Shown piece after piece: positions 11,801-23,681 of a stretch of DNA of 64,000 nt (position 1 is its first letter; the number at the start of each line of letters is the position of its first letter). A model generated the notes under the pieces. That model had not been told where the DNA came from. It did not search any database and worked only from the letters and a program-made list of their open reading frames with translations. This stretch comes from Schistocephalus solidus. Taxonomy: Eukaryota > Platyhelminthes > Cestoda > Diphyllobothriidea > Diphyllobothriidae. The position numbers were made by a program, and so were the translations under genes. The stretch spans positions 248,001 through 312,000 of the forward strand of contig WEDG01000794.1 in NCBI GenBank assembly GCA_017591395.1, in the 5' to 3' direction.

Positions 11801-13037
11801 TAATATTTTACAAAAGCAGCATTGGTAATTGCATGTAACCCAGTCGAATGGAATATTCAATAGCTGGGACAGATTTTTATGGACTAGAATTTGGGGTGAT
11901 GGAGGAGGCGGAGGAGGAGGAGGATGATGATGATGATTAGCGATAATCCGCCTTGTTCGTAGCGATAAATTTTGCATGTGGGTGCTTTTCAGTCCTCAAA
12001 CCATTTTAAGAGCTATTTCTTCATGCTATTCGATTGCAATCTCTGCTTTAAGGCACATATTCTTACACAGTTTTTTATGCTCGTTTTATAGCCTATGTAA
12101 CCAAATCAATAACTGCAATAAAATAGGGACAACGTTATAAAACACCACCGTTTAACAACCCTTGCAGTGTTCCTGACCTACATAATTGGATGCTCATTTC
12201 CCACCTAAAATCTCTCTTACACTGTTTTCAGCTTTTTTCAATAAAAGTATGCTCCGCCCATTCCCTACTGCTGCACTTCCTTCACTGCCCCAAGTGTTCG
12301 TGTGTGAAAACTTCACAGGCTAAAAGCCCTCTGTTCGAAGGTCGTGGCGTAGAGATAGGACTTCTAGAGACCTTCTCATTGAAATTACCCATATGAGAGG
12401 ACCTTAAAAGAAGACGCAAATAGTGTGTCATCTTTACCATGGGATCCGCTTGATGGAAGCTTTTTGAACCATTTGAGCCGGTAAAAACAATCTGTGTGTG
12501 GAGGGGGATTTTGTCAACAAAAGCTTTGGCAGCATAATCGCGCTGGATATATGTGTAACATAATATGATACGCGCACAGAGCTAGTACGTGAGTGTGCAA
12601 CCTCACGTGATCGTAGGAAAAACCCCAGCAATCTTACCTTAATTTTGACACCAAAACCGGTAGCATACTTAGTGATGTACTCAATTTCGGCAAACGGAAG
12701 GACCCAAGCAGTTGGAAGTGCACAAGGTTCATGCAACGATCGATCTAGGCTGGTGTCAAAACGGAATTTCCGCGAGTGCGTTCGGGGTTCTGAGCTGGAG
12801 ACAACGCAGGTGGTCTCGCGGCGACGAGTAAGCAGTGGTTGAGCAATGTTACCGATGAATAGTAGATTTAACCTTTTGACTTCTGATCAATAGTTTTACG
12901 AATGAAAACAAAGAAAAAAGGTCTGCCTAGTTTAAATACCTGGTTGCAAAACCTAGACTTAAAAACCCAGGAAGAAAAAATCGATCGACCAAAACCAGTT
13001 TATGGGGAAAATTAAGCACAAGGCAACCAAAACTCAC
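8891..13037. other. Intron sequence, mostly featureless
   Basis: Left part of the same intron. I recognise no exon. A plausible-looking minus-strand donor context at 12638 is discussed under rejected items. A short GGA/GAT run lies at about 11898-11937. Confidence 0.5.
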
Positions 13038-13220
13038 ATAAGACACCCATGTAGGTCTTTGATTCTGGAAAGCATCTCGTTCGTTTGGAGGTCACGTGGC
13101 GCGAATGGGACCTTGGCCAGATACTTGATGCCCTCGTGAGTGTTTGGGTCATAGTCGCCGGCCTCTGATTGGATAACATATGCGCCAAGAAGGACGTATG
13201 TGTTGAAGGAGCAAGGTAGC
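13038..13220 (-). CDS. FERM exon, main part of lobe F2
   Basis: A 183-bp exon (1 + 60 codons + 2 bases) with acceptor CTTTAG and donor GTGAGT. Its first base G completes CAG (Gln), giving GQLPCSF across the junction. It encodes LPCSFNTYVLLGAYVIQSE, AGDYDPNTHEGIKYL and then a basic/aliphatic helix ending IKDLHGCL. These are the acyl-CoA-binding-protein-like helices of lobe F2; LPCSF, QSE-GDYDP and the late FAP motif are family hallmarks. The final AT joins T of the next exon to give isoleucine. Confidence 0.95.
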
Positions 13221-16200
13221 CTAAAGTAATTACGAAATTATTGTTTTATTTTTGTCCATGCGATCATACATGCAATTTGAGCGGAAGCTTTTGTTTCGTA
13301 GGCAGCAACAAAGGACAGGCACATTCAACAAGCTCCCTTTAGAAAAGGGTCCCTTTGTGGTGTCGCTTGCGTATAAGTTGATAACGTTAACCTTAGGAAA
13401 GTTATAGCTTGAAATTTGCATTTCGTAACTAGTTTATCGGTTTTCAAATTCAAATTCTGGCCATAAATCATCATCGGAGCTGGAGAAACCGTGTGCACAG
13501 TCTGATCCATACACACACATTCATCCTCTATGATTGGCTTGCGGATTGAAATCTGTTTTTTTCACCTATCGCCACACTTAGTGTTTTCTTTACCAATTTT
13601 GGTTGTCAGAGTGTATACGGTCATCACACTGGTGATATCATCAATTATCTATCTGTCTGACAGTTCTGTTTGATTTTTATGGGTCATAAAATTGTGTTAG
13701 AAAGAAATAATTCTGAGTCACCCAACCATGAAACTATTCAGAACTATTTCAACGACGATCTGACATTCATCATGATCGAACACCCGAAGTACTCATAAAG
13801 AAATCTAACAGAATGAAATTCCTCCTAACATACGCAAAATAGTACAATTACGATTCCCATTGATGATTCTATTTAAATTTATTAGTCGGTGACCGGCCTT
13901 TAAACCTGGAAGCTTATGAAATATTTTAGTCCGGTGATGTTCTTATCGGCGCAGTCAAGCGAAAATTTGTTTGCCTTGGCCAAACGCATCGAAAACAATG
14001 TACAAACGGAAGAAAACCCGTCTATTCTCGTGAAACCCTGTTGCTTGGTAACGACCATATTTTGCATTGCCCCCAATCTGAAAGACCATGTACCGTTCTT
14101 TTATTTACAGTCGAAAATACATCACTTGTTTCCAGGGATGTTTAAAAACTGGTCAATCTTCCCCTTGGAAAAAGTATAGTACACAGATATTCGACAGCGA
14201 AATATGTAATTAAAGGACTTTTTAAAGAGATAAGTTAATGTGGGAAGTTTTAAATCGATCTTATGTATATTAATTGCCGAATTATGTTGTGGGCATTTAT
14301 TATTTTCGGCAACGAATTTTTCTGCTAGGGTGAGTCTACAAATATGACCCAAACAGTCATCTGCACTAGAACAAATGTCTCAAAACTCATTACCGCGGCT
14401 AATTCTTTTAAGGTTTTGATAAACACATAGAAAAGAATCGATCTTTAAGGGCAATCAACTGAAAACACTGAAAATCGTAAAGTATTCACTATTATTGCAA
14501 GGACAATTTGAAACTCGTCGTAATGAAACACCCAAACTACTTATAAAAAATTTACCAAAAAAGCAAAGTGCTCTTAATATGCACAAAATGGTCCAATTAC
14601 GATTGCACCTGACAATTTTATTTTCAATTACTAGTCAGAGACCGGCCTGTCTGCTTCTGAGCTTATTAAATATTTTACCCCTGTGACGTCCCTCTCGGCG
14701 CAGTCAAGCGAAAATCTGTTTGCCTTGGTCAAACGCATCTAAAACAATGCATAAACGGAGGAAAACCCACCCATTTTCGTTCAACCCTGTAGGAATGTGA
14801 ATTCGAAATTAAGGCTGCTTGGTAACGACCATACTTTAAATTCCCCGTAATTTGCTTGAGTAGGTGTGTGCACAACTCAAAAAAGGACTATTTTCGAACA
14901 TAATTCTACATTTGCTACTTTATTTTCTCATTTTTTGCATGGACGGGTTTTCGGGTTCATTGAAAGCTTTCGTTTATTTATTTTCACAGCTTTCGCATGC
15001 TTTCAGAAGTTGTAGCTTTTCTAAACCAATGAATATTTCTACACAACACAATATTAAGTTGTTAACCACAATATTTGTTCTTCTTAAGGACGGTCGCTTC
15101 TTTACTGCCGTAAAACATTGTGGGCCGCAGCGTCAGCTGATTTCGCGTTAAAGTCCCTTTCTTGTGAAATCCATCAGATTTCAGGTGATTAGGCATCTAC
15201 TGTAAGCATGCTCCTAATCCAAGTTCCAAAATTAAAAGCGTCATTACAATCGAGAAACCTACTAACGCTCCATCATCCACAATACATACCCAAAATTTCC
15301 TTAGCAATTTTCCCAACCCAACAACTTTTTAGGCTCTCGAATTAATTAAAGCTAGGCTGCTGTAAGGTTACTGTCAGATCATAAGATAGCTGTGTCTTTC
15401 CATGTCGCAGTTGTGTGATAAACCAATTAGACACTTGACCTACATAGCGCCCTAAGAGTTTGAGTGAAGGTGATTACTGCTGAGAATTTTGCAAGGTGCT
15501 AGACCACCCATAAGAGTGTACATTTTGCAAACATCGCTTCCTCCTCTTTCATTCTGAAGGAGTTGCCAAGGTTCTCAGGCTTCGTTTTATGCCGACAGCA
15601 GACGTGCAGCTAGAATATAAAAGATTAACCATGTGCCCCATAGATGGGGGACAGTTGTGAAACAAGATCCCATTTAAATATGTCTCTCTATAGAGGCATC
15701 CTGACCTTCACTGCGAGTTTTCTCAGACAGCCATAACTTTTTTCTCACATTTTAAGTGCTATTACACTGCATAACGTTTTCATGGAAATTTTTAAAATTG
15801 GTTATTTGTTCCAAAAGGGCCAAGGACCGCTTCAGCGGCCCCCTAACGGTCAACGAATATTTGTTCGACTCCCGCCCCCCTCACTTTTAACGAACACCAT
15901 GCATAGGTATGCTTGTAAAACGCAAAGTTGGCAATAGGCGCGGAGCAATTTGAAGCACGAAAAAGGGCGGTATCACGTTGACAGTGAAAGGTAATTTATA
16001 TACCCCTTTTCATTGGTCAAGTGAGCAGGGTTTGAGCACCCAATTAGCCCGTATTGCAGCCCTACCTAGAGGCTAATCCTAACCTAAACATACCTATTCC
16101 GTTTGGTGTTTGGTAAGGAAGTCGCAGAAGCAGTCCTTACGAAAATAACAAACATTCTTGCCCATAAATGTCCGGCAATTCATATGTTTTTGAAAACATG

Positions 16201-16394
16201 TAGTATACTGTTACATTACTTCCGGTTGAAGTAGATTTTGATAGAAATTAATTAAATATACCCTAGCAGCCAGCACATATAGCTCGAATTACTACCAAGC
16301 AAATGCCAGCCTTCGAGGATGCCCAGCGCTGCTTCACATGTTATTCCTTGTTTATCTCGTTTCAATTCTGCCTGCTTAGAATCTTCTGGCTGAC
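13221..16394. other. Intron sequence, no recognised gene
   Basis: A stretch near 13800-14000 (the phrase gcgcagtcaagcgaaaat with its flanks) recurs near 14580-14780, suggesting an old dispersed or tandem repeat of unknown kind; 33480-33870 shows similar phrases (aatatgaccc / aatatgacac, ggtcatct). No coding signal. Confidence 0.45.
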
Positions 16395-16775
16395 AGCACG
16401 AGCCCGTGGCTCAATGGTTACAGCATTGGACATCTGATCAACAGGGCGCGGGTTCAAGCCACGAGTGGGGCACCACCGGGGGTTGGGTATGACTGGCTGA
16501 CGATGGCTGATAAGCCAGAAACGGTCATTCCAGTCTCCCTTGTCTTTGCCGGCATTGTTAATCGGCCTCTTCTTCTGTTGTGATTACAGTCCAATCCCAG
16601 GCAAAAGACTTGCTGTCAGGTCTGATCTTCTGATTCTTGTTCTTCTCCTCCTTCTACTACTACTACTAGCCACTGTGTGGCTGCTGGCGGCGCACAAGAA
16701 TGAGCCTCAAGGCAGAACGGGAAGCATGCGTTTTGGTGAGCGTTCATCAATGAATTACGACGGATTTCGGTAAAT
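16395..16775 (+). mobile_element. tRNA-derived SINE, chimeric long copy
   Basis: Starts with cgagcccgtggctcaatgg (box A-like tggctcaatgg) and gggttcaagcc (box B-like). The body is gggtatgactggctgacg... and ccagtctcccttgtctttgc. It then carries two 3' modules in series: gtccaatcccaggcaaaaga/cttgctgtcagg (also seen alone at about 48650) and the usual tactactactactagccact...ggctgctggcgg tail. Confidence 0.85.
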
Positions 16776-17297
16776 AGTTCGCGCTTTATCATGTTTATTA
16801 TAAAACCGTGGATGGGGAACTAAGCTGATGGGCGTCGAGGCTGATTTCCCATATGTATAAAGGAGGACTGGAAACCACTCGTATCTACAATACCTCTCAT
16901 ACTCTCTCAACCGACCATCGAATGCAGACCGGCAACCGATCTCCTGGTCCTTGCGGTGGCCTCTGCCTTTGACAAAAACAAGCTGGAAAATGTGGAACCG
17001 GGGCGTCCGTCTCACCTCACGTCTGTCTGTCTGACCTCGTTTGACAGAGTTAGTTAACAACTATCAGCTAGAGAGAAATCGCAAGGCCATGGTGCAGTGG
17101 GCGTCAAAGTGCACGATCGAAAGCAGTTAATGGAAAAATTTACTTCATTAGGGCTACCAGACCCCTAAGTATAGAAAATACTGTGTCGGCCCTGGGTTTC
17201 AACTGTTGCTCAACCATGCCTCGCGTGCAGACCTCACCTTCAATAAATGCATAACGAATTTGGCAATTTACCACCTGAAGGGCAAGCAGTTCTGGCT

Positions 17298-17768
17298 AGA
17301 ACGTAATAGGTGACCCAACTCAGGGAACAACGAGTAATAGGAAACCGATGATAAGAAGCTCCGAGTCGAAACCTACTCCTAATGCTAAACTTATCCATTT
17401 AGCATTCGTTGCCGGATTCGTAGGGCCGCACAAGATGTTTTTCGCTCCGACTAGTGCGCAGATTGCGGGATTCATTGGCGTGGCCTTACTCTGCACGATG
17501 TCCTTCCACTTTTTGACGGACCCTCGACGGGATCAAGAATGAGGCCATCTCTGTGTGATATTTTATAAAACTGATGCGTTTTTTAACTACTGCAGCCTCC
17601 TAATAGTCACCGCTTGCAAAGTTGCCGTTTGGCCCGATACCTTGGTCCAACGATAACCCTACCTAGCACAAGCATTAAAGAGAGGGTTACTTTGACATGA
17701 AGTACGATCGCGTATTACACGTTGGCCTATCCTTCGTTCCCCGAGTTGGATCGCATATTGCGTTCTTG
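17298..17768. mobile_element. TIR-B element, complete
   Basis: Bounded by inverted repeats of about 40 bp: left agaacgtaataggtgaccca, then actcaggg; right ccccgagttggatcgcatat, then tgcgttctt. Length about 471 bp. No coding capacity, so a non-autonomous DNA-transposon-like element. Related copies are at 2485 and 49629. Confidence 0.75.
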
Positions 17769-18060
17769 TCGCGGTTTTTTACACTTTTTAAGCTTTAAAA
17801 TCTTTGTAAAATGTTAAGGAGCAGTTAGCCTAGTGCCACGAATTCATTCAATACCAATGGGAAACCTGGGCGTGTCGCGTTGGCCAACGTAGAACGCTGG
17901 TGGAGGTTACTTGAGCGTCTCAAACTGTGTGGGGTAACAAACTGCCTTCAAACTTAAATACTCTTGTTTTTCAATGAATAAATATTTTTGGAAAGCTAAT
18001 TTGACAAATAACAACCACAATAAACTTACTTTAAATGGAGGTTTTGGCAAATGTGCTAAT

Positions 18061-18260
18061 TCATTTGATCCAGTTGTGAAAATCTTGGTGGTCTCGGTGA
18101 GATCCAAACCCAAAACCGCCAAGGGAAGGCTTTAGTATATCTACCACTTTAGGCACCCAAGGTTGATTAAACTCACGGCTCCCAGTGGGGAATCGAAGAT
18201 CAGGTTGCCATAGCGTAGTGTATTGCACCGGTAGTCGTTTGATGGATTTTATGTGCATTG
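18061..18260 (-). mobile_element. tRNA-containing inverted-repeat element, reverse copy
   Basis: The reverse complement carries tactaaagccttccc, gggtttggatctc, then caccgagaccaccaag and ttttcacaac. This corresponds to the tRNA-like block and following tail of the better copy at 33939-34157. The module gattaaactcacggctccca lies beside it. Diverged. Confidence 0.65.
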
Positions 18261-18279
18261 CTAAGGAACTCCTGCTTGG

Positions 18280-18490
18280 AAAGTCCGCTTACTGTATCAG
18301 AATTGTTGGATTCCATATGTTGCAGTTGGCTGGGCGGGTAACTTGATCCAAGTGTGATTAAACTCATGGCCACCCACTCCGACCTTTTATCTTAGGTGGC
18401 TAGAGCGTTGGATGTACTAATTCCATCCCTCCGCTGTTTTGGGTTCGGATCCCATCGAGTTTTTTCACAAATGGATCAAAGGAAGTTAAC
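18280..18490 (+). mobile_element. tRNA-containing inverted-repeat element, forward copy
   Basis: Contains gttgcagttggctgggcggg, taacttgatccaagtgtgat and a decayed tRNA-like segment (gtggctagagcgttgg, tgtactaa, gggttcggatccc), ending in tttttcacaaatggatcaaa. It lies about 20 bp from the reverse copy at 18061-18260. Confidence 0.65.
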
Positions 18491-19141
18491 TTTTATCCAA
18501 GCTGAGTTCATATACAAAAGTGAAAGTGCGTAAATATGCGCACTGCACTTTGGGAGTTATTCTTGCCAGTGGTGTCCACACATTCGGCCTAGTGGATTTT
18601 CAAATGAAACTCACAGATCAACGTGAGATGCTGTCTCATGCTGCTCCGTCTGTTCTAGGCTGTTTTCGTGGAAGCGTGTTTTTTATGAATTTGAGGATCG
18701 ACGTGGTGGCCTGTTGTGATTCTAACTGCCTTCAGTCTTCAACCTACCGTATGTTCGATTTACTCACGTAATAATTGGACGAGGTAGCGCCTTAAGCCTT
18801 CAGCAGAACTCTAGTTAAAACAGCCAAAGTGCCCAGTGGCACTCCGAAACAATGCAACCCACATTTTGCTAAAAAATTTAAAATTCCAATTAATACACCC
18901 TGAAATGCGCAGATCCAGTCCGGACTGTCTCAGTCTGAAGAGGCCAGGGAAGAATCGCAAAGCCGGTCCATCTTAAAGACACACCACCTGGTTGGCCTCA
19001 TCACTGCTTGCGACTGTCATGCTTCGTGCGAGCTACCGTGGAGGCCTTCGCCTCTTGCTCCAGTTTCCCTCGCCCTAAACGAATTATGCAATAAGATGGT
19101 ACCATGGGGTTACGCCCAACTGGGCGAAGTAACTGACTGAG

Positions 19142-19142
19142 G

Positions 19143-19174
<32 letters not shown>

Positions 19175-19176
19175 CG
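19142..19176. repeat. GT dinucleotide microsatellite
   Basis: About 17 GT units with occasional GC interruptions. Open frames through it (cysteine-valine runs) are translation artefacts. Confidence 0.9.
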
Positions 19177-19904
19177 TGAAAGAAGAGGAACTGATGCATT
19201 GTGTACTATTTCTCCGCAGCATGACCATTGCATTGTTGCTCTTGCTACTGGGGTTGTCTCCAACCTTCCCGGTTTTAATTTTTTCTTTATTCTTCTACCT
19301 TCAGGGCGGCTGCTTTCTCCTTCGTATCTAAGTTTGAGTGGCAGAAAAGGGAGTTCTCAACCGTGCAGGAACGTTTCCTGGGTCTCAGGGAGGGGAAACG
19401 GAAGCTAAGGTCTTCTACTGTGAAAATTGTGACACCTTCCGGTATCGGTATCTTCTGACAAACCTGATAGTGAGCAAGGACCTCTTAGCACAGGCTATGA
19501 TGAATTCTCTCGTTTTACCGTTATGGTTTTCCTTCGCTGGAATATGTTGCGGGATAGACAAAAGTGTTTAATTGCAGCTCCTTTAAAGCACAGTCGATTG
19601 AGGTAATTATTTGTTCAAGATGTTTGTTACTATATGCCTCCAATCGATGCCCACCCGTTATTATTGACAGGCCAAAATAATGCCTTACGAGTTGCCTGAA
19701 GAAAGGAACAGAAAGAAGGAGAAAAAGGCTCACTTTCGGGAACGGCTTGTGTTGCACCACCCGTGATAGTTCACATTTAAAGAAATTTCCGGTGTTTCTG
19801 TTTAAGAATGCTCGACGCCGAAACCCATCAGACCTATTAACGTCACAAGGAGTACACAGCGATGACCCAGCCAGGCAGCAAAAATGAACCACACCGACCA
19901 GCCA

Positions 19905-20195
19905 GAAGTAGTAGACGCAGAGGCGCAATGGTTAGAGCGTTGGACTTCTTATCAACAGTCCCGGATCTGAGCCTCGGCTGGGGTACCACCTGGGGTTGGT
20001 TATAACTGCCTGATGACGGCTAATGAGCCAGAAATGGCAATTCTCGTCTCCCTTGTCATTGTCGACATTTTTCATCTGCCTCTTCTACTGCTAGCCATTA
20101 TGCGGCTGCTGGCGAGGCTCGAGAATGAGCCCTAAGGCAAAACGGGACGAGTGAGTTCCATTGGCAATCGGTTAGCGTTAATCAACGAAGATTCC
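19905..20195 (+). mobile_element. tRNA-derived SINE
   Basis: Head gcgcaatggttagagcgttg then gacttcttatcaacag; body ggttataactgcctgatgac then gcaattctcgtctccc; tail cggctgctggcgaggctcga then cgggacgagtgagttcc. Moderately diverged, single copy. Confidence 0.8.
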
Positions 20196-21504
20196 TCAAC
20201 CCTCTTACTCATCAGACCTAGCCCCTGCGATTTTTTTCTTCTTCGCAAGAAACTGTTTTCAGAACGTAGAAGAGGTTAAGAAAAAATCAGCAGAGGCACT
20301 TAACAGCAGTAGTTCTGAAGGATATTAAAAAGTTCGAACGAGGGAAAACCTTTTGAGACAAGTACATATAATCTAATAACCCTATTCTGAAGAGCATTGA
20401 TGTTTTCAATATGCTATATTAAAAAGTATATAAATCATTTCCGTTATGGGAGAACTCCGTTTTAGACATTGACAACCTGAACTCTTGAAATTTGAGCCCA
20501 TTAAAGCCAGAGCCAGCAGGCATCATAAAAAACCGCCTACAATGAGTGAACTCGGAAGTTTAGTAATTACCTGACCACTACCTATGGCCGATAGTATATC
20601 CCGCCGACTCGAAAAGTCAGTTTACTTTGAGTATTTTGTCCAGTTCTTTCATCCGTTTTCGTATAGACCTAATTTGGGTGGCGTGAAACGGTGCACGTGT
20701 AGAAAGCTCTGGTTACGAAAGCCCAACTGAGGCATCTCTGCAGCTTAAAGGCTTTCAGGGCCCTTTGTTGCTCATATAGGAAAACCTTCCTTCCATTTTC
20801 GGTCTGCTGGTATAATCACGAGAAAATGGCCTCTGACAAAGAAGCAGACTTTTGCTGCTCCAAGGGCTGTCCACTCATTGGTTTTTGAAGCTCCGAGCCC
20901 ATTGGTTAGGCGGCTTTTATTTGGTGTGTGTGTGTGTGTGACTCGGCAGAATTTTGCATACGTCCCCACCTGCCAAATAATGAACTTCTTTTCTAAAACT
21001 GCTTAGTCGTCGCCGGAAAAACGAAAAGAATGTAAAGCGCGCCCTCGTGCGACATCCGATTCGGCAAAGAAATAAGAATTCAAAGAATTTTAAAGTGGTT
21101 TGGTGGCCTTTGAGAAGTGCGTGCAAGGTAGCTTCCGATTGGGCTGTTCGTTATATCGTGGTTTACTCCAAACTAAATGTTAGTTAACTTCTGAGAGGCA
21201 ATTGCTAAAGTGATCAATGTAACTAGCTAGAAAGACCACGGCAGAGCTGCTAATGACAAAACATTGGTGGGTGTCAATCAAATGGGTAACACCTAGGGGT
21301 ATATTTCTTTGAAAATTTACCCTTAGACCAAAAAACCTGAAAAAAAGAGAAGAATACAAGTTGCGCAAGAAAGTATTGGTCCACAAATTTACTTGCGAAA
21401 AATCAGATAGTTTAAGGATTGTGTTATTGTGTGGCAGTTACGATAAATTGTGCTCAATGACAGTTTCGCTCCTGACTGGTACAATTTTTACTTAAGATAG
21501 ATAA
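20196..21504. other. Intron sequence without recognised feature
   Basis: Only a short GT run at about 20922-20940 stands out. No exon or known repeat was recognised. Confidence 0.5.
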
Positions 21505-21735
21505 ACATTGCCGACAAAGACCAGGGATACTAGAATGGACGTTTCTGGCTTGTTATCCGTTATCAGCCAGTCACACCCAACCCCAAATGGTGCACCATCC
21601 GAGGCTCGAACGTGAGACCTGTTGATCAGAAGTCCAACGCTCTAACAACGCCAGCGGCTCGTTGTCTTGCCGGGAATGTTGAAATTGGGGGTCTAGTAAC
21701 CGATCGGTGAGCATTTATCAACCAATGCCAACATT
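21505..21735 (-). mobile_element. tRNA-derived SINE, reverse copy
   Basis: Reverse complement of the SINE body (ttgccgacaaagaccaggga) and head (cctgttgatcagaagtccaa). It is followed directly by a forward copy. Confidence 0.75.
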
Positions 21736-21950
21736 CCCTATCTAAACTGACAAGAAAACGAGCCCATGGTGCAGTGAATTAGAGCGTTGTACAGTACCAC
21801 CTGAGGTTGGGTACGACTAGCTAATGACGACCAATCAGCCAAAAATGGCCATTCCAGTCTCTCTGGTCTTTCTCGGCACTGTTCCGTTGCCTATAATTCT
21901 AGTCGCTGTACGGCTGCTGGTGGGGCTTTAAGTGAAGTTCTTCATAATAT
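21730..21950 (+). mobile_element. tRNA-derived SINE, forward copy, partly deleted
   Basis: Leader aacattccctatctaaactg and head cgagcccatggtgcagtg. The middle of the tRNA-like part is missing (jump from gagcgttgta to cagtaccacctgagg). Then body gtacgactagctaatgacga and tail cggctgctggtggggct. Confidence 0.7.
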
Positions 21951-23560
21951 GATGGGGCAATCTATTTTATGCTACAGGCTTAAAAAATCCTATCGCTTGA
22001 TTACTGCGCCTCTATCCGAAAATACCTCTAATGACCATCGTTCGGTATGGTAGCACCCTGCTCCACCAAGCTCCTGGCCGTGTGATGGAAGTAAGTAAGT
22101 TTTGCAATGGAGCTCGAAGCCTCATTTTGTTGCTAAAAATAATTACAGGGCGCAGTTATTTTTGATCTTTAAGTTGCCTTCACTACATACGGACATTCAA
22201 CAAAGCAACAGAAACACTGTGGGAGATTTGTGCAGATAATTGGATGGGAATCGCAGTGTTGAGCAGCACTGAAAATATATCTTGTCAGCTCATACCTCAA
22301 TTTTATGTTGTGCGTCGACTGAGTACTGAAATATCAGACATAAATGATGAATTAAGTATGGTTAGGGTGTTAAAGAACCCTTTTAATTTAATAAAACCTA
22401 TTGTGGAAACCTAAAAGAAAGAGCATTTTAAAGGTAATATTTGCACGAAATTGTTTCACATTGTTACCTCCAAGCTAAGCCCTTGTGGGTGTTATTCGCA
22501 ACGAAGAATTAAGCCAATGCCCGTTTTTCCCTCCATAAGGAATTTTCCAGACATGGTAGAGAACTGTGTTGCACGGTTTCCCAGCGATTCAAACATATCG
22601 AGAAGGTTAACGATCAAGTAACCCATGTAGATTGTTCTGGAAGATTTCCTGTCATACCTGACTTTGCAATTACACTGGGAAAGCTGAACAGTAAGGCACG
22701 GAAAAAAAGAACCCTATTTCCCAAGTAATACAGATGGCCTTTCCCGAAATTCCAGAAAGGCTAACTATGCCCGCGTCATAACTCTCTAATCATAATTTTA
22801 GCCCCAGTCCTCAACTTCATTCTAAACCTAGCCATAACCCCAATGTCTGCGCCAACCTTAGCACTAACCTTAAGTTCGCTGGAAATCGTCTCAAAGCCCT
22901 GGAATAGTTGGGAGTTACTGGTTCAATAGATTGCGATACAACCTTTGCGGTTGCAAACGTAAGTGCACGAATCTCAAGAAAACGGACTGAAAACTAATGG
23001 AGACTTGGAAACCTAAAATAGACAAGGCTTTTTTGTCACAGTCTTCCTAGAAATCCCTTTACTGTTACGACAAGCTTGGTGAAAAAAACGTTTTGCTCGG
23101 AAGGTTCCATAATTTTTTCTCAGAGGCACAGGTCAATGTGACCGTGTAATGGAAGCTTTGCAGATAGTGAAATATAAGAGTTAAGCTAACGCTAAACACT
23201 CAGATCCATCATGCAGGACATGCGTTGATTTGGCCTACTGCAACGGCCAAATCTCTCTCGTGACTAAGGCGGACGGTTCCATGAGAGTATTAGTCATTTA
23301 TTGGTAATTCATTAAATGAACTGCCGTTTGTATACGTCCATAAAGCAAACGTTATTCAAGTGTAAACTTCGTTATCTCTGATTTCCGTCCAGTTACCAGT
23401 AAACTCAAATTTAGGTAGCAGACCGCGATTAAAAATACTTTCCATAAGCGACGCGCAGAACGCTTTCAGTGTATCTAGTATTCGAAAAGTATGAATGGGT
23501 GGAAATTGGGCTATTATAAAGGAAATTTCAACCGTTTATAGACAAAAATGTGTCGCTTAC
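21951..23560. other. Intron sequence without recognised feature
   Basis: No repeat family or coding signal recognised. A weak telomere-like, C-rich stretch (ccctaacc variants) lies at about 22800-22870. Confidence 0.45.
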
Positions 23561-23681
23561 TGGCCGCTAATGAGGTCCTGCCGAAGTTGCAGACAAAGGA
23601 AGTAACGGGTGAGATCGTCTTTCAGCTCATCCGGTCTGGCAGGGTAGAACTTGACGCGAAATTCCAGATTCCAGGGGAGCT
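23561..23681 (-). CDS. FERM exon, F1-F2 junction and first F2 helix
   Basis: A 121-bp exon with a long T-run acceptor (TTTTTTTTCAG) and donor GTAAGC. It starts with two bases completing a split lysine codon and ends with CA, whose codon is completed as CAG (Gln) by the next exon. It encodes [13 protein letters not shown], then [20 protein letters not shown] and ISG. The FRVKFYP strand and the LTRY/LQLRQD helix are hallmarks of the FERM F2 start. This is the most recognisable exon of the gene and fixes its identity as protein 4.1-like. Confidence 0.95.

Noticed and set aside
12638..12749. Minus-strand block ending in a good donor (GTAAGA) and encoding FAEIEYITKYATGFGVKIK, which resembles the start of FERM lobe F3.
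   Set aside because: The true F2-F3 exon is at 4957-5044, with far better motif match and exact phase. The candidate lacks a pyrimidine-rich acceptor and adds an unexplained stretch.
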